Positions 16,765 through 31,529 of a stretch of 64,000 bases of DNA are shown here, piece by piece. Where the stretch lies: contig NC_051451.1 in NCBI RefSeq assembly GCF_001649575.2, positions 17,487,697 through 17,551,696 on the forward strand, written 5' to 3'. The stretch comes from Kryptolebias marmoratus. Its lineage: Eukaryota; Chordata; Actinopteri; Cyprinodontiformes; Rivulidae. Each line of letters opens with the position of its first letter. The first letter of the stretch is position 1. A program made the position numbers and the translations under genes. The notes beneath the pieces are model-generated. The model had not been told where the DNA came from. It worked only from the letters and a program-made list of their open reading frames with translations, and did no database searches.

Positions 16765-17320
16765 TCACTGAAGACAGATGAAGTCATAAACATGTATAAT
16801 TGAGAATCAAAGACCGATAAATTTTAAACTGCTATCCATTCTCTGCTTTTTAGATGATGATATATGTCAGTGCGGCTGCAGGAAAATGGAAGAGATTATG
16901 GGGGAAAATTATAACAATAAATTTTCTAAACATACACCTTGATTATGCTTCGATTTTTTGGAAGGGTTGAGGGTGAGGGAGGGAGGGGGGGTTATAGAAA
17001 GAAAGCTGGGATTGCTGAAAGCTTGCTGGCTAAATGGCACCATAAAATAGGTTCCCTGCTCTTTTGCCTGCAGAGCGTAGGCATGCCTGGAGGTGTGATT
17101 TCCCCCCCACCTCCCCCTCTAAATGGGGGAAATGAATTGTGTAATTTATTGCAAACGTGCACACAGTGAGATTAGATCAGCATATCCCATCAAAGGAACA
17201 ACAATCAATCAGCCTCTAGTTAACAGCTTGAAACACATAAACCAGGGCACCTAATGGCTTTCCAATTTAACAGATTGATAGACTTATCCGGTCCTAAGGG
17301 ATGAATTAAGAAAATCGGGT
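16765..17320. promoter_or_regulatory. Paralogous non-coding element B, upstream of hmx3 (putative enhancer)
   Basis: This is the partner of element A at 4955-5530, in the same orientation relative to its gene and about 5.9 kb upstream of the hmx3 start. Matches in order include AGACAGATGAAGT (from about 16772), CGATAAAT, CAATAAATTTTCTAA across 16920, TTGATTATG, TTCGATTTT, CTGGAGGTGT, GTAATTTATTG, TAATGGCTTTCCAAT (17252-17266) and AATTAAGAAAATCG (17304-17317). The total lengths are nearly equal (about 575 and 555 bases). No open frame spans the shared parts. Regulatory function is inferred. Confidence 0.72.
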
Positions 17321-20300
17321 AGTTTCATACACGCACTGGCACTTTTGACAGGACCTTTGGCCCACATTAGGCCTACTTACTATCTTTTCTTAAGAATTTG
17401 AAGACAAGGTTGACCTTAAAATAAAGAGAAAGTCAGTTTCAGTTTCTCCTCTTTTCTTTTTTCTTTTTCATTCCTGTTTGAGAAAGCTTGCCGGAGCTTA
17501 TTTGTTATTCAGATGAGGCGTGAGTGGAAGTGTGTCAGATGTGGAGAATGGGCTCATTTTAATGACCTGATTATCGCGGGTCATTTGGAACTGTGAAATC
17601 AAGGCAGCTATTCAAAGCCACTTAACAATATCTAAATGTGACCCGGGCGATCCATTCAAGCGGGGATGTAGTTTTAAAAAACTGAGCTTGTTTGTTTCAT
17701 ATCTAATTAATCACATAATTAATTGAAGCTAACTGTACTGCATGAAATATTAAAAGATTAGGTTGACATTTTTTGTGGGGGAAAAAAGCTTTATTCACTG
17801 TTAAATGAGAAGCTACAACTTTTCTGTATGCCTAACTATTCATGGGTAATAGCTTTAAAATAAACAACAGGAAAGAGAACAGTATATCTTATTTGAATTT
17901 GTTCATTTGCTTCAATAAAGAACATACTAAATGTGAAAATGCCTCTTTACTATTCTACAAAGTCTTGTAATTTAGTTTAAATTAGTCATTCCAAACCTGG
18001 AATCCCCAAAGATTTCAGGGGCAGTGCAAGGTGGTTTCCAAAAGCTTTGAGCACTGTAACACACTCAGGATATGGAAAAAAAGAACGTGTATCTAGCAGT
18101 GCTTTTGTAAACAGATCTTCTTTTCAAAAGGAATTTTGTTTTGGCAATGGTAGAAATACTTTTTTTTAAAAAGAAAGAAAAAGTTGAAGATGAAAAACTG
18201 TCAAATAAGAGCAAAACAATTCCCACAGCAGACGAATCAGTTTGTTGGCTCAGTGAGTGTGTCTTTATGTTTATGAACCAAACCGTGTGGCCCACGAGTG
18301 AAATACACCCCATTTTATCATATTAACATTTACTGAAGGAACAGTGTTGCTCTTTCATAAATGCACCAGTTGTGATAAATTCTCCTGCCTTTTAGTGGAA
18401 TCAAAGAAATATTTTCTTTCTTTTATTTTTTGGCAATTGACAAAAAGTCCTACATTGTCAAAGGACAATCTGTTGTGCTTAAATCAGTGTCCCATTCAGT
18501 GCTTTGAACATCTCAGAGACATCAGCACCTTGTAGCAATAAATCAAAACCCATAACAGGTTGGCACAAACATCTTGACACTTCATTCCTAGACAGTGTTA
18601 TACAAGCTCAAGGTGGCCGAGGAAAGAAAAATGATCATTCTTTCCAATAAATAAATTTTTTAAAAAGCATTTTAGCTTCTGGTTTTATGGATAAAAGAAA
18701 GGGAAGGGCTTCAGGAAAAAGGTTGATGTAAATGCTTTTGTACCTTCTGAACTCCAGTGTTTGTGTTTGCAGAGCTTCCTGAAGAGTTACAGTTAAAACA
18801 AATTCACTGGAATTGCTTCTGTATGAAAAAAAAAAAAAAAAAACAATCAGGACTTCGTGGATGAGCATGCAGTTACTTGCACATGTAGAGTTTTTTTACA
18901 CTTCTAGAGAAAGCTAGCATGACTTCAGTTCTCTTGTAGTGTCTCTTCTCAAAACAAACCTCCATCTTGACATTGCTTTAACAGTTACATGCCTAAACAT
19001 GCTTATAGAGAACATGACTATGAATGGCAGATTTTCCAAACTGAACGAGATATTGTCAGTGGTCATATGTCTTGTCTAATCAAAGTACCAGTATATGAAA
19101 AGACAGATTAAGCCCTTCTCCTCACACCCATGTTTCAGTATCATTTTTACATTGGCCATGAAGTGAAAAGAACCTGATTCCAGAGAGGTTTATTTGTAGT
19201 TTTAGCATCTATGGTGGTTTCTATTCTTGGAAATGAACAGTGAAGTGGGTGATTTTGAGCTACAACATCATCAGTAGACCTTACCGACTCCTGAACGCCT
19301 TTAGTTTGAACATGCAAAAGTTACAACTAACCTTAAAAGTCCTTAGAGTCAGTGTTTTAAATCAGCAACCTATTTCAAAGTTTCTGTCTCTCACCTGATC
19401 ACCATACCAATTATGAGGATCGGTTCAAACAAAGGACTGGCTGTAATTTGGTTTCACTTCAGTTTATTATCTTAGCACCGATTTATAACAACCAAATTGA
19501 AGGTGCTAAAAGGGCAACAGAAATATGTCCAATTAAAATGCAGTTGCATACAGGCTAATTCAATACCATTATAAACAAGTTTGATTTGTTGTATAAAGCT
19601 GTATGAAAAATAAAGCTGGTAAAGACAGCAGAGTGGGTAGAGGTGATCAGTACATCATGTTACGTCCTAAGGCAGTAAGACTAAAGAAGGAGCTCAGGTT
19701 CACAAAAGGTAGCACTAACTTTAACCCTTTAAGACTGTGGTGCCTTTTTAAAGAGCTACTAACCCAGAACCTTGGCCCAGAATACTTATGTAATGTACAC
19801 TCAGTGTCACCGTATTATCTTGTCCTCATCCACAGAGATAGCTGATCTTTCTGTGCCACTGCATAATTGAGAAGCTGTTGGTGGAGGATGTGATCCTGAG
19901 AGGGATGAGAAAGTGTTATCCTAGACCCCCAAAAACCTGATCAGACCTGAATAAGGCCAGAACAACAGTCAAGGTGCATCCAAGGGCCAGAAATGGATGG
20001 GTCTCGCTTGCCTTTTTTTTCTGTTCGATTTTCACAGAGGCTGGTGATCAATTAATACACACATTTCTGACATGTGGATTGGAATGTGACAGAATGAGGA
20101 GCCCCATCATGATCTCCTCATAAGTAATAAGCATGTGTGATGCTGTTAGTTTCCTCTTGCACTTCAGAAAATGGATTGAGATTCAGCTCATGTGTTAGGA
20201 ATGAGACAGAATTGATTACTGATGGATCAATAAATTGGTCAATGAATGAGAGCCCATTACTAACCAATCAAAACTAATAGGACTTTAAGTGCCTCTTTGT

Positions 20301-23300
20301 TTCTGCTTTCCCATCAGCTTAGATGGAAACCTGCAGCACATATCTGACACACAGTGGGATCAATGCTCTAGAACTGAAGAGGACAACAGAGGAAAGGAGC
20401 AAACACAAAACAGGAACAAGACTGTTAAACTCAACAATTATTTCCTTTTCCAGGTCAAAGACCAACAAATGGGTTTTCCTACTTGGCACTGATATCCTCC
20501 TTGTTGACACAACTTTGCTGAACCTCTTGTTGGTTGGTGAGTGGAGGAAGGAGCACATGATCACAAAGTTAGTCCAAACATAGTTGCCCCCGCCCCACAC
20601 TTATCATGACGGACAGTAATGAGTGTTTGTTTTGACTCTTTACCTCCCTCTCTTGTGTCATGGCTTGGTAAAGAGTGCTATTACCGTCAGCTGCTTAGCA
20701 TGGCTCATCTGCTTCTCCTAACAGCTGTCAAAGCTGCAAGAAAGAGGACATTTGGAGAGGAGATTGAGCGTGAGTTAAAGATTTATACTTATGGAGACAC
20801 TTCTGTGATTTGATACACCACTAACTTTGTACTTTTCACTTGTGCTTTAAGTGATCAGAAAAAAGATTCTGACACCTTGTTCTACAGTCTATGGAACTTG
20901 CTGTTGGAACAAATTAATGTTTCTTTGGCTAAAATGTGATGTGCAACAACATTTGCAATATTGATGTATTCAGGGCCTAAATGTAAATTTATTTCCAAAT
21001 CATGAAATCCAATTGCAAAATGCTTTAATTTTTACACAAAAAGTAGTTAGTTAATTGGGTTATTTCAGCTCTGTATTGTGGTAAGAACAATTTTGTAACA
21101 CTAGGTGAATTCCAGCCCACAAAAAGGTTAATGAATTTGAAGTTGCAGATAAACTTGCAAAGCAAAATAGAAGAAAAAAAACAAATAACTTGCTCACTTA
21201 AACCTGTAACTATAGTTGTCATCAAGAAAACATCATTGAAATGAGAAAAAAACATCTATGTGTAGAGTAGCAATGAGCAGGCAGGGAGGGGGGGCCAGAA
21301 AAATAGAAGCATTGATATAAAAAACTGGTTGCAAGGTGAAGAAGTTGGTTCACACTGTTGCCTCACATCAAGAAGGTTGCAGATTGCAGTCTTTCTGCAT
21401 GCAGTTTGCATGATATCCTTGTGCTTTGGAAGGTTTTTTCTAGGCACTCTAGTTTCACAGAGACCAAAAACATAGATTATGAACAATAAATAAATGCCTC
21501 ATAAATGTTCTGTAGAATGAATGGGCACTATTTCTCATGGAAACACTCTGAAATCTTCTGGAAATCTGTCCAAGAAGAGTGGAAGCTATTATAGCTGCAA
21601 AAGGGGAACCAACTTCTTACAGTCTCTGTTGGTTTGATGGCCAGGTGTGGCTTTAAGTGCAGGAATTGTTTTTATTTGATAGAAGTTGTATTAGTCACAT
21701 TCCTAAATGAGTAATCACTTTACACACAGGTTGTCAACACCAATTAAAAATAAAATAAATTAAATTAAATACCCCAGCCGCACCACCACCCCAAGTATAC
21801 GTTGTGAGTTTGTTAGTAAAACCATTTCAGCTCATTTTAAATTATCACTGCATGGTGACAAAAAACAAAAGTTTAAGTAGAGTTAAAAACATTTTGTATG
21901 ATGTTACAGACATCTTTTGAAGTCAACGCAGTAATCAGGTCCTATTTTTACCTAAAGATGGGATAGTAAATAAATGTAGAATCCAGTCTGTCCTCAGTCA
22001 GAAAGAAGTATTGCTGCCCAGAGATTACAATTCTTTTTTATCCAATCTATGACTCATAACTTTTATCAGTACATGTTGTTAGTAGTTCTTGTTATGACTC
22101 ATGAGGAGTTTTTTTTTGTTTTTTTGGAATCACAGCATTTTCTTTTACTAAATTAACAAATATTAGCTTACTGATTTATGCACCATAAATGTGCATTAAT
22201 AAATAAAACAATTGTATCTCAAAACACCTTATTAGAAGTAATTTCTTCGGAAACATTTTCTAAAAACTGTGCTTTAAAGTAAGTTAAAAACATCATAACA
22301 GTAAAGTATCTGTAGCTGATTTTTATTGTTCATGTGAATCCAAAGTTTAGAATAAAAAAATATGGTCTGAAGTAGCTCCAGTTTTGGCCATGTAAACATC
22401 ATAAATACACAGATTCATATTTCGAACTTTTCTTATATCAAATTGTTCCAAAAAATAAAAATAAGAAAAATATTAATTTTATTCATTCTATCTTTCCCCA
22501 TCACGCTAAATAAAAATGGTACCCATAAGGGAGCAGCATCAATCCCTAATGGGCCTCTTAAAATTGCACTTTTAATACATCAAGTATTCACAGTAACCCT
22601 CGACAACTCTGTCTTCCTCACATCTTAATGCGCCCCTGCAGTCCTCAGGGCACCCGAGAAAATTAACCATTTAATAGCAATAAATAACAGAGTCTGACTC
22701 AAGGGGACTTCAAATCACTTCCCCTCTCAGACACTCGCACACAAAATAAGGATCAGCCACATATGGCTACCGAACAACAAACAGTTCAGTCAAATCTTTG
22801 TGTCCAGCATTGCACCGCATGTTTCATCATTTATATTTGCACCAAAGTGAAAGGAAATGATTTGTTTACAAAACCTAAGGGATTACAGTCATTATGATTA
22901 ACCTCTGTTAAACTCACACTATTAGTTTAGAGAAAATCACAAACAAATTTAAAAAGACCAGATGAACCCTCTAACACTAACACTAAGCTAACTCTTTTCT
23001 ATTTTAGGCTGTTGGTTAGATGCTCTTTGATTTATTTGTTCTTCCAACAAAATTTCCATTACTGTCCTTGTTTTCTCAGTTTTTCTTTCCTGTTTGACAT
23101 TGAACATACAGTCAGAGGTCTTTGTAACAGTGAAAATGGAACATTTTCATTGATTATTTGTAAAAAAAAAAAAAAAAAACATAAGTGCAAATCAAATCAA
23201 TACTGTGTACAGAAAAGAGCTGCCTACCTGTGCACACACAGGAGGAAAAGAGGCAGTAATTGACCAATTGATTTGACGTGAAGGAGGGGCATTTTTTTCC

Positions 23301-26300
23301 CCCCATCGTGGAAAGACCTCGACTGTAAGGATAGCAATCACTCCACCATCTTACCTCCAACTACAACTGCCTCTAATACCCGACTGTGTCCTCAATCTCC
23401 ACTCCAATGGACCGAAGTATGAAACTTTTCCGTCAGCGGCGTTATGTATTTGGCTTTCTATTTCACTTTAATAGGGGAGGAATTGCCAACATATTCTTTT
23501 ACAGCCCCCTGGTACCATTAGAAAGCCGCCTGTCATTTGGATTATTTATGAAAAACTATTTCATGCTTACTTACATTTGCTGCTTATTTTCCCCCAGTGT
23601 GACCTGTAGGAGATTTAGTTCCATTTTGAAAGCCTTAAAGCCAATTCTTTATGTCTGCAGGTCAGCCTTCTCAATTGAGTTGAGATTGAAATACCAGTGT
23701 GTAGTGGGAAAAGTATGGCAAGAGGAAACCAATAGTCTTTTACTGTGAAGGGTCTTGTAGTAAAATGAAAAAGGAAGGGGTAGAGAGAAGGAGGTGAAAC
23801 AACAGAGGAGCGAGAGCAAAAGTGAGAGAAGGCGATTTCAGATGGATATGGAACTGGAGATGAGGCACCTCCTGAAATACAAGGCGAGATGCAAATGCAG
23901 CCGTAAAGCTGGAGAATGAACGGCACACAAACATCCAGCTGCTCCCGAGCAGCCAAGACAACAAAGAGCAGAGAAAAACTGAGTCAGCAAGTTGGAAGTA
24001 AAAATAGAGAAGACATAAAAAGAAAAGGGGTCTTAAATCTGCAGTTTTTATATTTCATCTAAAAACATGTCAAAAACCTTCTCTTGTACAATGTTTTACA
24101 AGGAAAACAATGATAAAATTGGCTCATAGGTTGTTGTTTTTTTCTTCTTTGTCTTGCACATCGGTACTCACATTCTTGTAATTGGAAATCTTTGTCTTTC
24201 AGCATATCAGAGAAATCAAAATAAATGTCTTTAAACAGCCTCGCATGTCAGGCCAAAGCAATCACACTCTACTTGAAACACGCATCCATACTCATAATCT
24301 CATACTGTAGGAGATTAGCTCTTTCACTCACCAGTGAGCACATACCCACACACACACAAACACAGATACACACTTTTGATCTGGGTTTGGCCTAGGTTTT
24401 ATACAGTGACCTTAATAAAGTGTGGCGTGGCCGTGCAGGTTTGTCACTGTCACAGGTAAATGATGTAATTAATGAGGGTGTAGCAGAGTGGATGGGAGCC
24501 GGGGTCTTAGCTTTTAAACATCTCTCCAGCTGACTGGGTTTGGGGAGGCCCAGCTGGACATAGCCACCAGATCGATGCGAGGTCAGGGGTCAGTCAACCC
24601 TCCCATTATGGCCGAGGTGGCTCCCATCATCATCTGGCTAACGATGCCTGCAGGAGGGCCGGCGAGGGAGCCAGTGCAGCGAGAGGACACAGATTTTAGA
24701 GCTTAGATCTGATGCTGGCAATTTCTTCTGCAGCTCAAAACTTCTGAATAGAACTGTGTTTTTTCACAATAACGTGTTTTATTTTATTGTTAAAAGCACT
24801 GTGATTTTATCTCAGGAAAGTTATTGTTCACTAACTGGACTTGGTAAACAAAAGCCACCTATAACTCAATTGTGCAGATATTGAGCTAAAGATTGGTGTG
24901 GAAGTAGCTAAGGCTAATCCCAAACACATCTCAAAATGCTAACAAATTGTTTCAGAACTTCATTCAAAACTATGCCCTTCACTGCAAAAACAAAAAAGGT
25001 ATTAGTTCAAAACTCAGTCATGAAATGTGGCGGGTGATGACTAGGCCTTTAATTCCTACTTAGTTTTTGGTTTTTTTTTCATTTTGCTAAAGAAATTTCT
25101 AAAAGAACATTAATAAATGGGCAACTGACCATTTCTAAAATAATATTTGTGGATAAAAATCATTTCACTCAACTGAAAGTGATATCTGTGAAGCATGACA
25201 CTTTATGCAATAAATACATGTACATGAGATACATTACTTGCAAATTATTCTCATATTTATTTATGGGGGGGTTTATATCCTGAACTGCAGAAATTTGCAG
25301 TGTGGCTGTAATTAATAACAATAATAAAAAACTCATTTTTAGTTCTTTCCTTAAAAAATCTGAAGCATCATTAATCAAAACATCCCCCTCAGGTTAGAAC
25401 TTTTTTTTTTTAACCAATTCAATATCCCACACTAGAAGCTCCTTACAGAAATTAAAACAGATCATTAAAGTGCCCTTCACATTTTTCTGAGCTTTTAGGC
25501 TTTTTTTATTTCACAGATGCTCCAAGAAAAAAAAAAAAAGTGACCAGTTTTGTTCACGATGTTGATGCATTAATAATATGACAGCAAAGGAGCATGGGAA
25601 ATCGTTCTCGGCCAGATTGCATTTGATCAATAACTCTAAGAGCAGAGACCTCATTAATCTAAAACTTCCCCTAACATTACACCCACCGACCAACGCAGAC
25701 CACTTCTTAGTCAAACTCAATACTCTAACAGATCAGATCGAGGAAATGCGGGGTCAGTTTTAAAAGTTTTTTCATCCAAAACAGTACTTATGAATATTTA
25801 AATTTTTGAATATTTGTTTAATCATTTCTACAAGCACGGTTTACTTTTATTGGGAAAAATAACTGATTTAATACTTTCTGAATGTTTATAAAGACAAGTG
25901 TGAAGACATTTATTGTTTATTGGAATTCTTATGTTCCACACTTCCCAAGTCTTCTATATTTATTAATCTGGGTTTCCTTGTGCCCAGATAGTCTACAGCC
26001 AAATTTACTCACTTCTTGTATCTTTCGATGACAAACTTATTAAAACTGTTTTACATGAGACATGAACAATAAAAGACATTTAAACAACTCAAAAAAATAG
26101 ACTGACAAATTTTAGAATAAAGAGCAAAGGTAAACATATTGCTTTGTAGTTTAATTAGAGAAACACAACATTTAAAAGACAAACTTGTGTTTGTTTATTC
26201 ATGCTGCTATTTTTTCTAAATGTAAATTATTATGAAGCACAGTGGGGTTTAATCTAAAACTGGTGCTACTGATATATTTGCACATATTTGCTCAAAACTT

Positions 26301-29300
26301 TAAATTCACTGTATTCAGATGAATCAAGCAAGTGGGAAATATATTATACTTTAAATGTGCATTTTTTTATTTTATCAACTGATGAATAAGTTATTAAAAT
26401 GAAATGTTTCACAAACTGTTTGTTTGCTGAAGCCCTAAAGAAAATCCAGATTTGTTTTAAGCTGAGTTGTAATGATGATCACTATTAATTCTAAAGAAAG
26501 TTGCAGCTTTTCTGGGAGTTAATGCTCCATATGCTACCCAGTATTGTTTAAGGATGTCCCAGTGGATGCACTATATTATCATCCTATAGACAGGCTAATC
26601 CATTACCAGCCTTCTCACGGCACAAGTGTAATGCTCGTATTAGGGCAACTGTGCGTTCAGAGGCATCATTCAGGGCGATGAGCTATGGCTGGAGAGTGAC
26701 AAGGCAGAAAAATGTCCCCACTTTTCAGGCTGTACAAATGACGTTTGGCCACGATAACTCACAACTGGACACTTCATTTCAAGTTGGGAGCTAGCTGGCC
26801 AGTCACAAGCTATTATACCATCTTCTTTATTTGTGGCCCGTGGTTTTGGTAGGGGGACCATCAAATAAATTCTGCTAAAATGCCACTTCAGTCAAAAATA
26901 TTGGTCAATTCTTTCTGAGCCGTGACCGGGTCCGGATGGCAACCTGTTTCTGATGGTATAAACCTTTATGAGGCAGGTGGTCGAGCGCCGGGCATTCATC
27001 ACACTCAGAAAAAAAATAAATAAATAAATAAATGCAGCGAGTTAGTGTTGGATATACATATGTAAGTGAATCCTGCTGATTGCTTGCAGCCATGCTAAAA
27101 GCTCAACAGTCAGATGAATTGATTACCAATATATCACAGGGGAATTGCCTGCTTAGAGGAATAATAACTCATTGATAAAGATGAAATGGCTATGAATAGA
27201 TTTCAAGGATGACAATCTTTGAGGAGTAATAGTATAATTTGTCACTTGTGACAGTCTATTTGATTGTTCCTGATATTTCATCCTGTTGGGAATATTGGAC
27301 AGAATCATGTCGGTTTGTCAGAGCCAGACTGAGAGGTGTGTGTGTGTAGGGGTGTGTGTGTGGGGGGGGGGGTGATTTTGTTGAGTTGTGTTTCAGATGT
27401 AAGACAGTCAGGAGAGCATGCTTAGACTTCCTTAGGTGACAGCAGCTTTATTGCGCATCGCTTCATAAAGTCCCGTCATATCTGCTCGCCTCTACTGTGA
27501 AATGGGCGTTTAGTGCACCTGTGTATGTGTGTTGGGGTGGGGAGGGGGTGAAAGAGAGACTAAGACAAAGAGGATGTGTGGTAAACATGTTTATAAAGTG
27601 ATGACATTAAGGTAGAAAAAGATCAGCATAAAACATGAGTTGGTGCTACCCGAGGGCAGGAAAATAATGAAGAATCACAAAATAACTTTTTATAAATGTA
27701 AAAAAAATTAGCCCATCCTGCCATTTTAAAGTGATACAGCTCTTCTTTTTTTGCATCTTCTCTCCTGAAACCCAGACAGCTGTGGTCAAACTTAGGTCAA
27801 TAAAATGTCTGTCTACCCATTGAGTTGCCACATTTATCAAATGATGAAAGTTTGCCTTTAAATAAAAGATAGAATTCAGTGTGGAAAGAGTGTAACCTTT
27901 ATTTGAGGCATGCAGGAAATTAATCAAGGAAATGGGGTTTTGGTGTACCTATATCACATCTAATCTATCCTTTGTCCACATGTAGCCGCCTCCAAGCCTC
28001 ACCAATCAAGAGCGACACGCTGGTTTTATGAAAAGCCACTTGTTCCCTGCATAATTGGGGGGTCTGACTGCTGAGTTAAATGGGCAGTGGAGGTGGAGGG
28101 AGGGCCAGTCTTGTTTGCCCATGTAAAGTGTGATCCAGATAATAGCATTCTCATCAAAGGCAGCAATTACATTCATTACATTGGTGCAAGGCGCGCCTGC
28201 AAGGAAATTAAGTGGTGAGAGGAAAGAAAAGCTTAATATATACCTCCTTTATCCTATTCCCCCCTCCATCCACCCACCCCACCTCTCGGTTCTTTTTTCA
28301 AACGCTCCACGTGGAGCGGGAGACCTCAAGAAAGAAACAGTCTCAGTCAAAGAAGAATAAATCTCCTCCAAGTCTCCCCTTCACCCTTCTGCTTCCAAGA
28401 GGCTCCCGTCTGCTGTTACTATGGCTGCACTTGTCCGGGATTAAAAAGCTTTTCCAGAAGGGTGATCTCCAATGCTTGCTTTCACACAAGCATAACAAAT
28501 GACACCAAGTCCAACAAAACGGCTAAAGACCTTCTTTAAATTAAATTCCAATTTCTTTCAGGAAAGGAGGAGCAAATTAATTGTCCTGTGTGGCGTTGCA
28601 CTACAAAAGGCCTGTAAATCAAGCGATTAGGAGGAGAAGGGAATCTTTTCATTCGGCCCTTTTAAATGTGAATCAGAGCAAGTGGATAACACTGCATGCT
28701 CCTCACAGACAGGTGTTATCCCTCGGCTTGTTTTTCATTTTACAGTGTGTACTTTCCAGTTCATATCATTTACATAAGTCTTATAAAGCTTTCAAGCCCA
28801 GGCCAGACCTTCTAATGAGAAATTCTAACAAAATTTGACAGATTTTTAAGGATTTCTGTGTTTAATTTATAATCTATTCAAAACGCTGTATACATTTTAT
28901 GGCTGACAAAAACAGAACCAATATATACTGTAAAAAGTCACACTGGCTGCAGTAATAGTACAACCTGGTGCTGGTTTCATTAGCAGAGCAGCTGCCCTTT
29001 AGCAGAACAGCTTAATGTATCTGGAAGTGACCATGTCATGAATGGAAAATTAAGTTTGACTCAGAATTGTACCTTTAATATATTTTTAGTCCTAATAAAT
29101 CATTCCTTCAACCCAAAGGCCGCATTGTTTTGAACTTCAGAATTTTTTCATTATTATTATTATTGTATAATATGATAAGATTAGAGGTTTAATAATTCAT
29201 ATGGGAGGAATTAGAAGCAAAACTATTGAAACAAATTAGAGCTCTTGGAAGTGTGCGCGCTTTGTCTTTTGCCGGCCACAAATCATCATGGCTGTACATA

Positions 29301-31529
29301 AATTATTAAACAGGTTCAGGCCTCAGCAGGAACCTGAGCATAATTAAAATGCAATAAAATAACATTAGCGTGGACAGGCTGTCGGAGGGTGATGTAACTG
29401 GGCTGATGCGGTGGCCACAGCTCTACTGAAGAGGTCGACTTTGGTCCTGTCATGTTCCTCCCAGATTTGTGCACACTGAGCAGTCCCTGTCTATACACAG
29501 TGACAGCTTCAATTAGTGTAAGCTTGAGCAATGAATTTGTGCAGCACACTAAACCTGCTTGTGTTAACTTTACTTACGTGAAGCACCTGTTCCAACACTG
29601 ATCTGTGGGCGCCATCTGGTGTCCAGATTCCTCAATTAAATGAAAACCTCTTTTGCCTGTCAAAGAAATTTCTAAATAGTATATTTATTTTTTGCAGATG
29701 ACACACATTATCCACTGGCAAAGCTACCCTGAAGAATTTAATGCAGCTATAAACTTTAAAAGTCAACTCTAAATGTGCAACTCACGTTACAAAGTACAGA
29801 CACCAACAGTTTTACATTACTGCTGTTAATATTCCTGCTCTGACAGTAGCAGTTGTTAAGGAGTAAAAGGATACAGTGTGCTCCCTCTAATTGATCATTT
29901 GTCATCTTCTCCTCAATGGTTCTCCTACAAGTTTGACACAAATGGGGCAACATGATCTCCGCCATGCGCATATAGTTGTAAATTATTGATTGTAATGAAA
30001 TTTGAATGACTGCGTCAATAGCTTCTGAAAGTATTGCAGTTGTTGTGCTTCATTTGCCACTTGAGCGTAATTACAAGCCGTACATCTGAAAGTGTGTCAC
30101 ATCACAGTTGTAAATGACAGGCCATCAGTTAGTTTCCTTAGCTGGGGGCTAAAAGAGGGGTGTTTTCACATACAGTATCTGTGAAAAATGACACTGGAGA
30201 AGTTAGTAATATAAGTAGGGCTAATAAGCAAATAATATTTTTAAAAACAGGAAACAATATCATTATAGTAATTGTAAATCACTTATTTAGTTTACTAGAG
30301 GTACAAGTCAAGTCTCCTCAAAAACAGTCATGTTAAAAAGAACAAAAATACAGCTTTATTTGACTGTTAAAATGAGGTATTTATGCTGTTTTATGTATTT
30401 ATTTCCAAATGAGTTGCTGTGGCTGGCTGAAGATCTTTGATTGCATCCAGCAGATCTTAGTTTGTTACAGATGCAGCTTTGCAAACCTGAGTCATGCTAA
30501 TTGTTCCTCTTTTTCTTAAAATTCTATCAAGCACACCATATTTCTTTTGTCTTTTTCCCATTTTACTTTCATGCCCTTTAACGCTTATTGAACTGAGTAT
30601 TGAATAGTGTGGCATTAAAGTAAGCTTGCTGTTTTCACCACTCCCATAGAAAACTATGTCTAATGTTTTGTAGTTGTATTTATTTATTCAGAATTCTAAA
30701 TTGCAGGAAAATAGAAAATCTCTTCAGATTTATGGGATGCAACATTTACTTCCTTGACATTATTGTTCTTATTGTTTCTTTTTAGCATTGTGATAACATA
30801 CACCTCAATGCTGCTGACAATATTTCTGTCTTTATAGAGGTGGTCATACTAGCTAATGATCATGTAGTGAAGTACCTTTGAAAACTACCATTAATTCACG
30901 TCATTAATCAATTTTTCTACCTGGTGCTTTTAACATTTTGTATAGAATTTTTTACTTCCTATACACAACTTTTCCTGATCAGGGCAGCCTTTCTTAGTCA
31001 CCATAGTTTTGAACTTAGAAAAAGGAAGTCAGTGTACCCACAGTTGTCATTCAATCACAAAGATGATATGCAAACCCAATGTAGAAAAAGGCCCAAGCCA
31101 AAATTCAAACCAAAGAGGCAACTGTGCAAGACAGCATAACATGTTTGATCATAGTTTTTGTTTGTCATAGTTTGTTGATCATCTGAGGGCTTTTCTTATC
31201 TCGGTTTAAGACCAAAATCACATTAATGTTTTAATCTTGTTGTGGTGTATAAAACGTTTAAACGGAAAAAAACTTTTTATTTACCGTGACTAATCCATAG
31301 GTCTATTTATCCAAAATAACACAGCATGAGCAAAATGAGATTCAATTTGCTAAAACTGAGAAAGAAATAAAGTTCACCACAAGAAAATAAACACACTACA
31401 AACTATTTGTGTATTATTTATGATTATGAGCTGTTGAGTGAAGAGGTTTTTTGCATTACTGTTTTTTTATTTATTGTCACGTAATCGCAATATTAGTTTT
31501 TTTTTAATTGTTATAATTTGACTAAAGTC
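17321..31529. other. Gene desert between hmx3 and ikzf5, distal part
   Basis: Fourteen kilobases without a supported gene. Open frames are short, mostly antisense or low-complexity, and none shows a known domain. Base-balanced, repeat-free islands that could be conserved enhancers lie at about 17510-17730, 22620-22900, 23390-23720, 24380-24680, 26520-27130, 27950-28240 and 28570-28820. Several contain homeodomain-type TAAT cores. The rest is AT-rich filler with short homopolymers. A degenerate SINE-like repeat lies at about 21335-21483. In mammals ACADSB sits between IKZF5 and HMX3; no trace of it is seen. Confidence 0.4.
21335..21483. repeat. Degenerate SINE-like repeat
   Basis: The run 'ttcacactgttgcctcacatcaagaaggtt' (shown here only in part) followed by 'tctttctgcatgcagtttgcatg' has the wording of a very common teleost dispersed repeat whose intact copies carry a tRNA-like B box. 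This copy is mutated and truncated. Confidence 0.5.

Noticed and set aside
23386..23748. 120-codon open frame and overlapping antisense frame
   Set aside because: Low-complexity composition, frames on both strands, no domain; the region is better read as a candidate conserved non-coding island.
17321..31529. ACADSB orthologue expected from mammalian order
   Set aside because: No acyl-CoA dehydrogenase motif was found in any frame of the interval.
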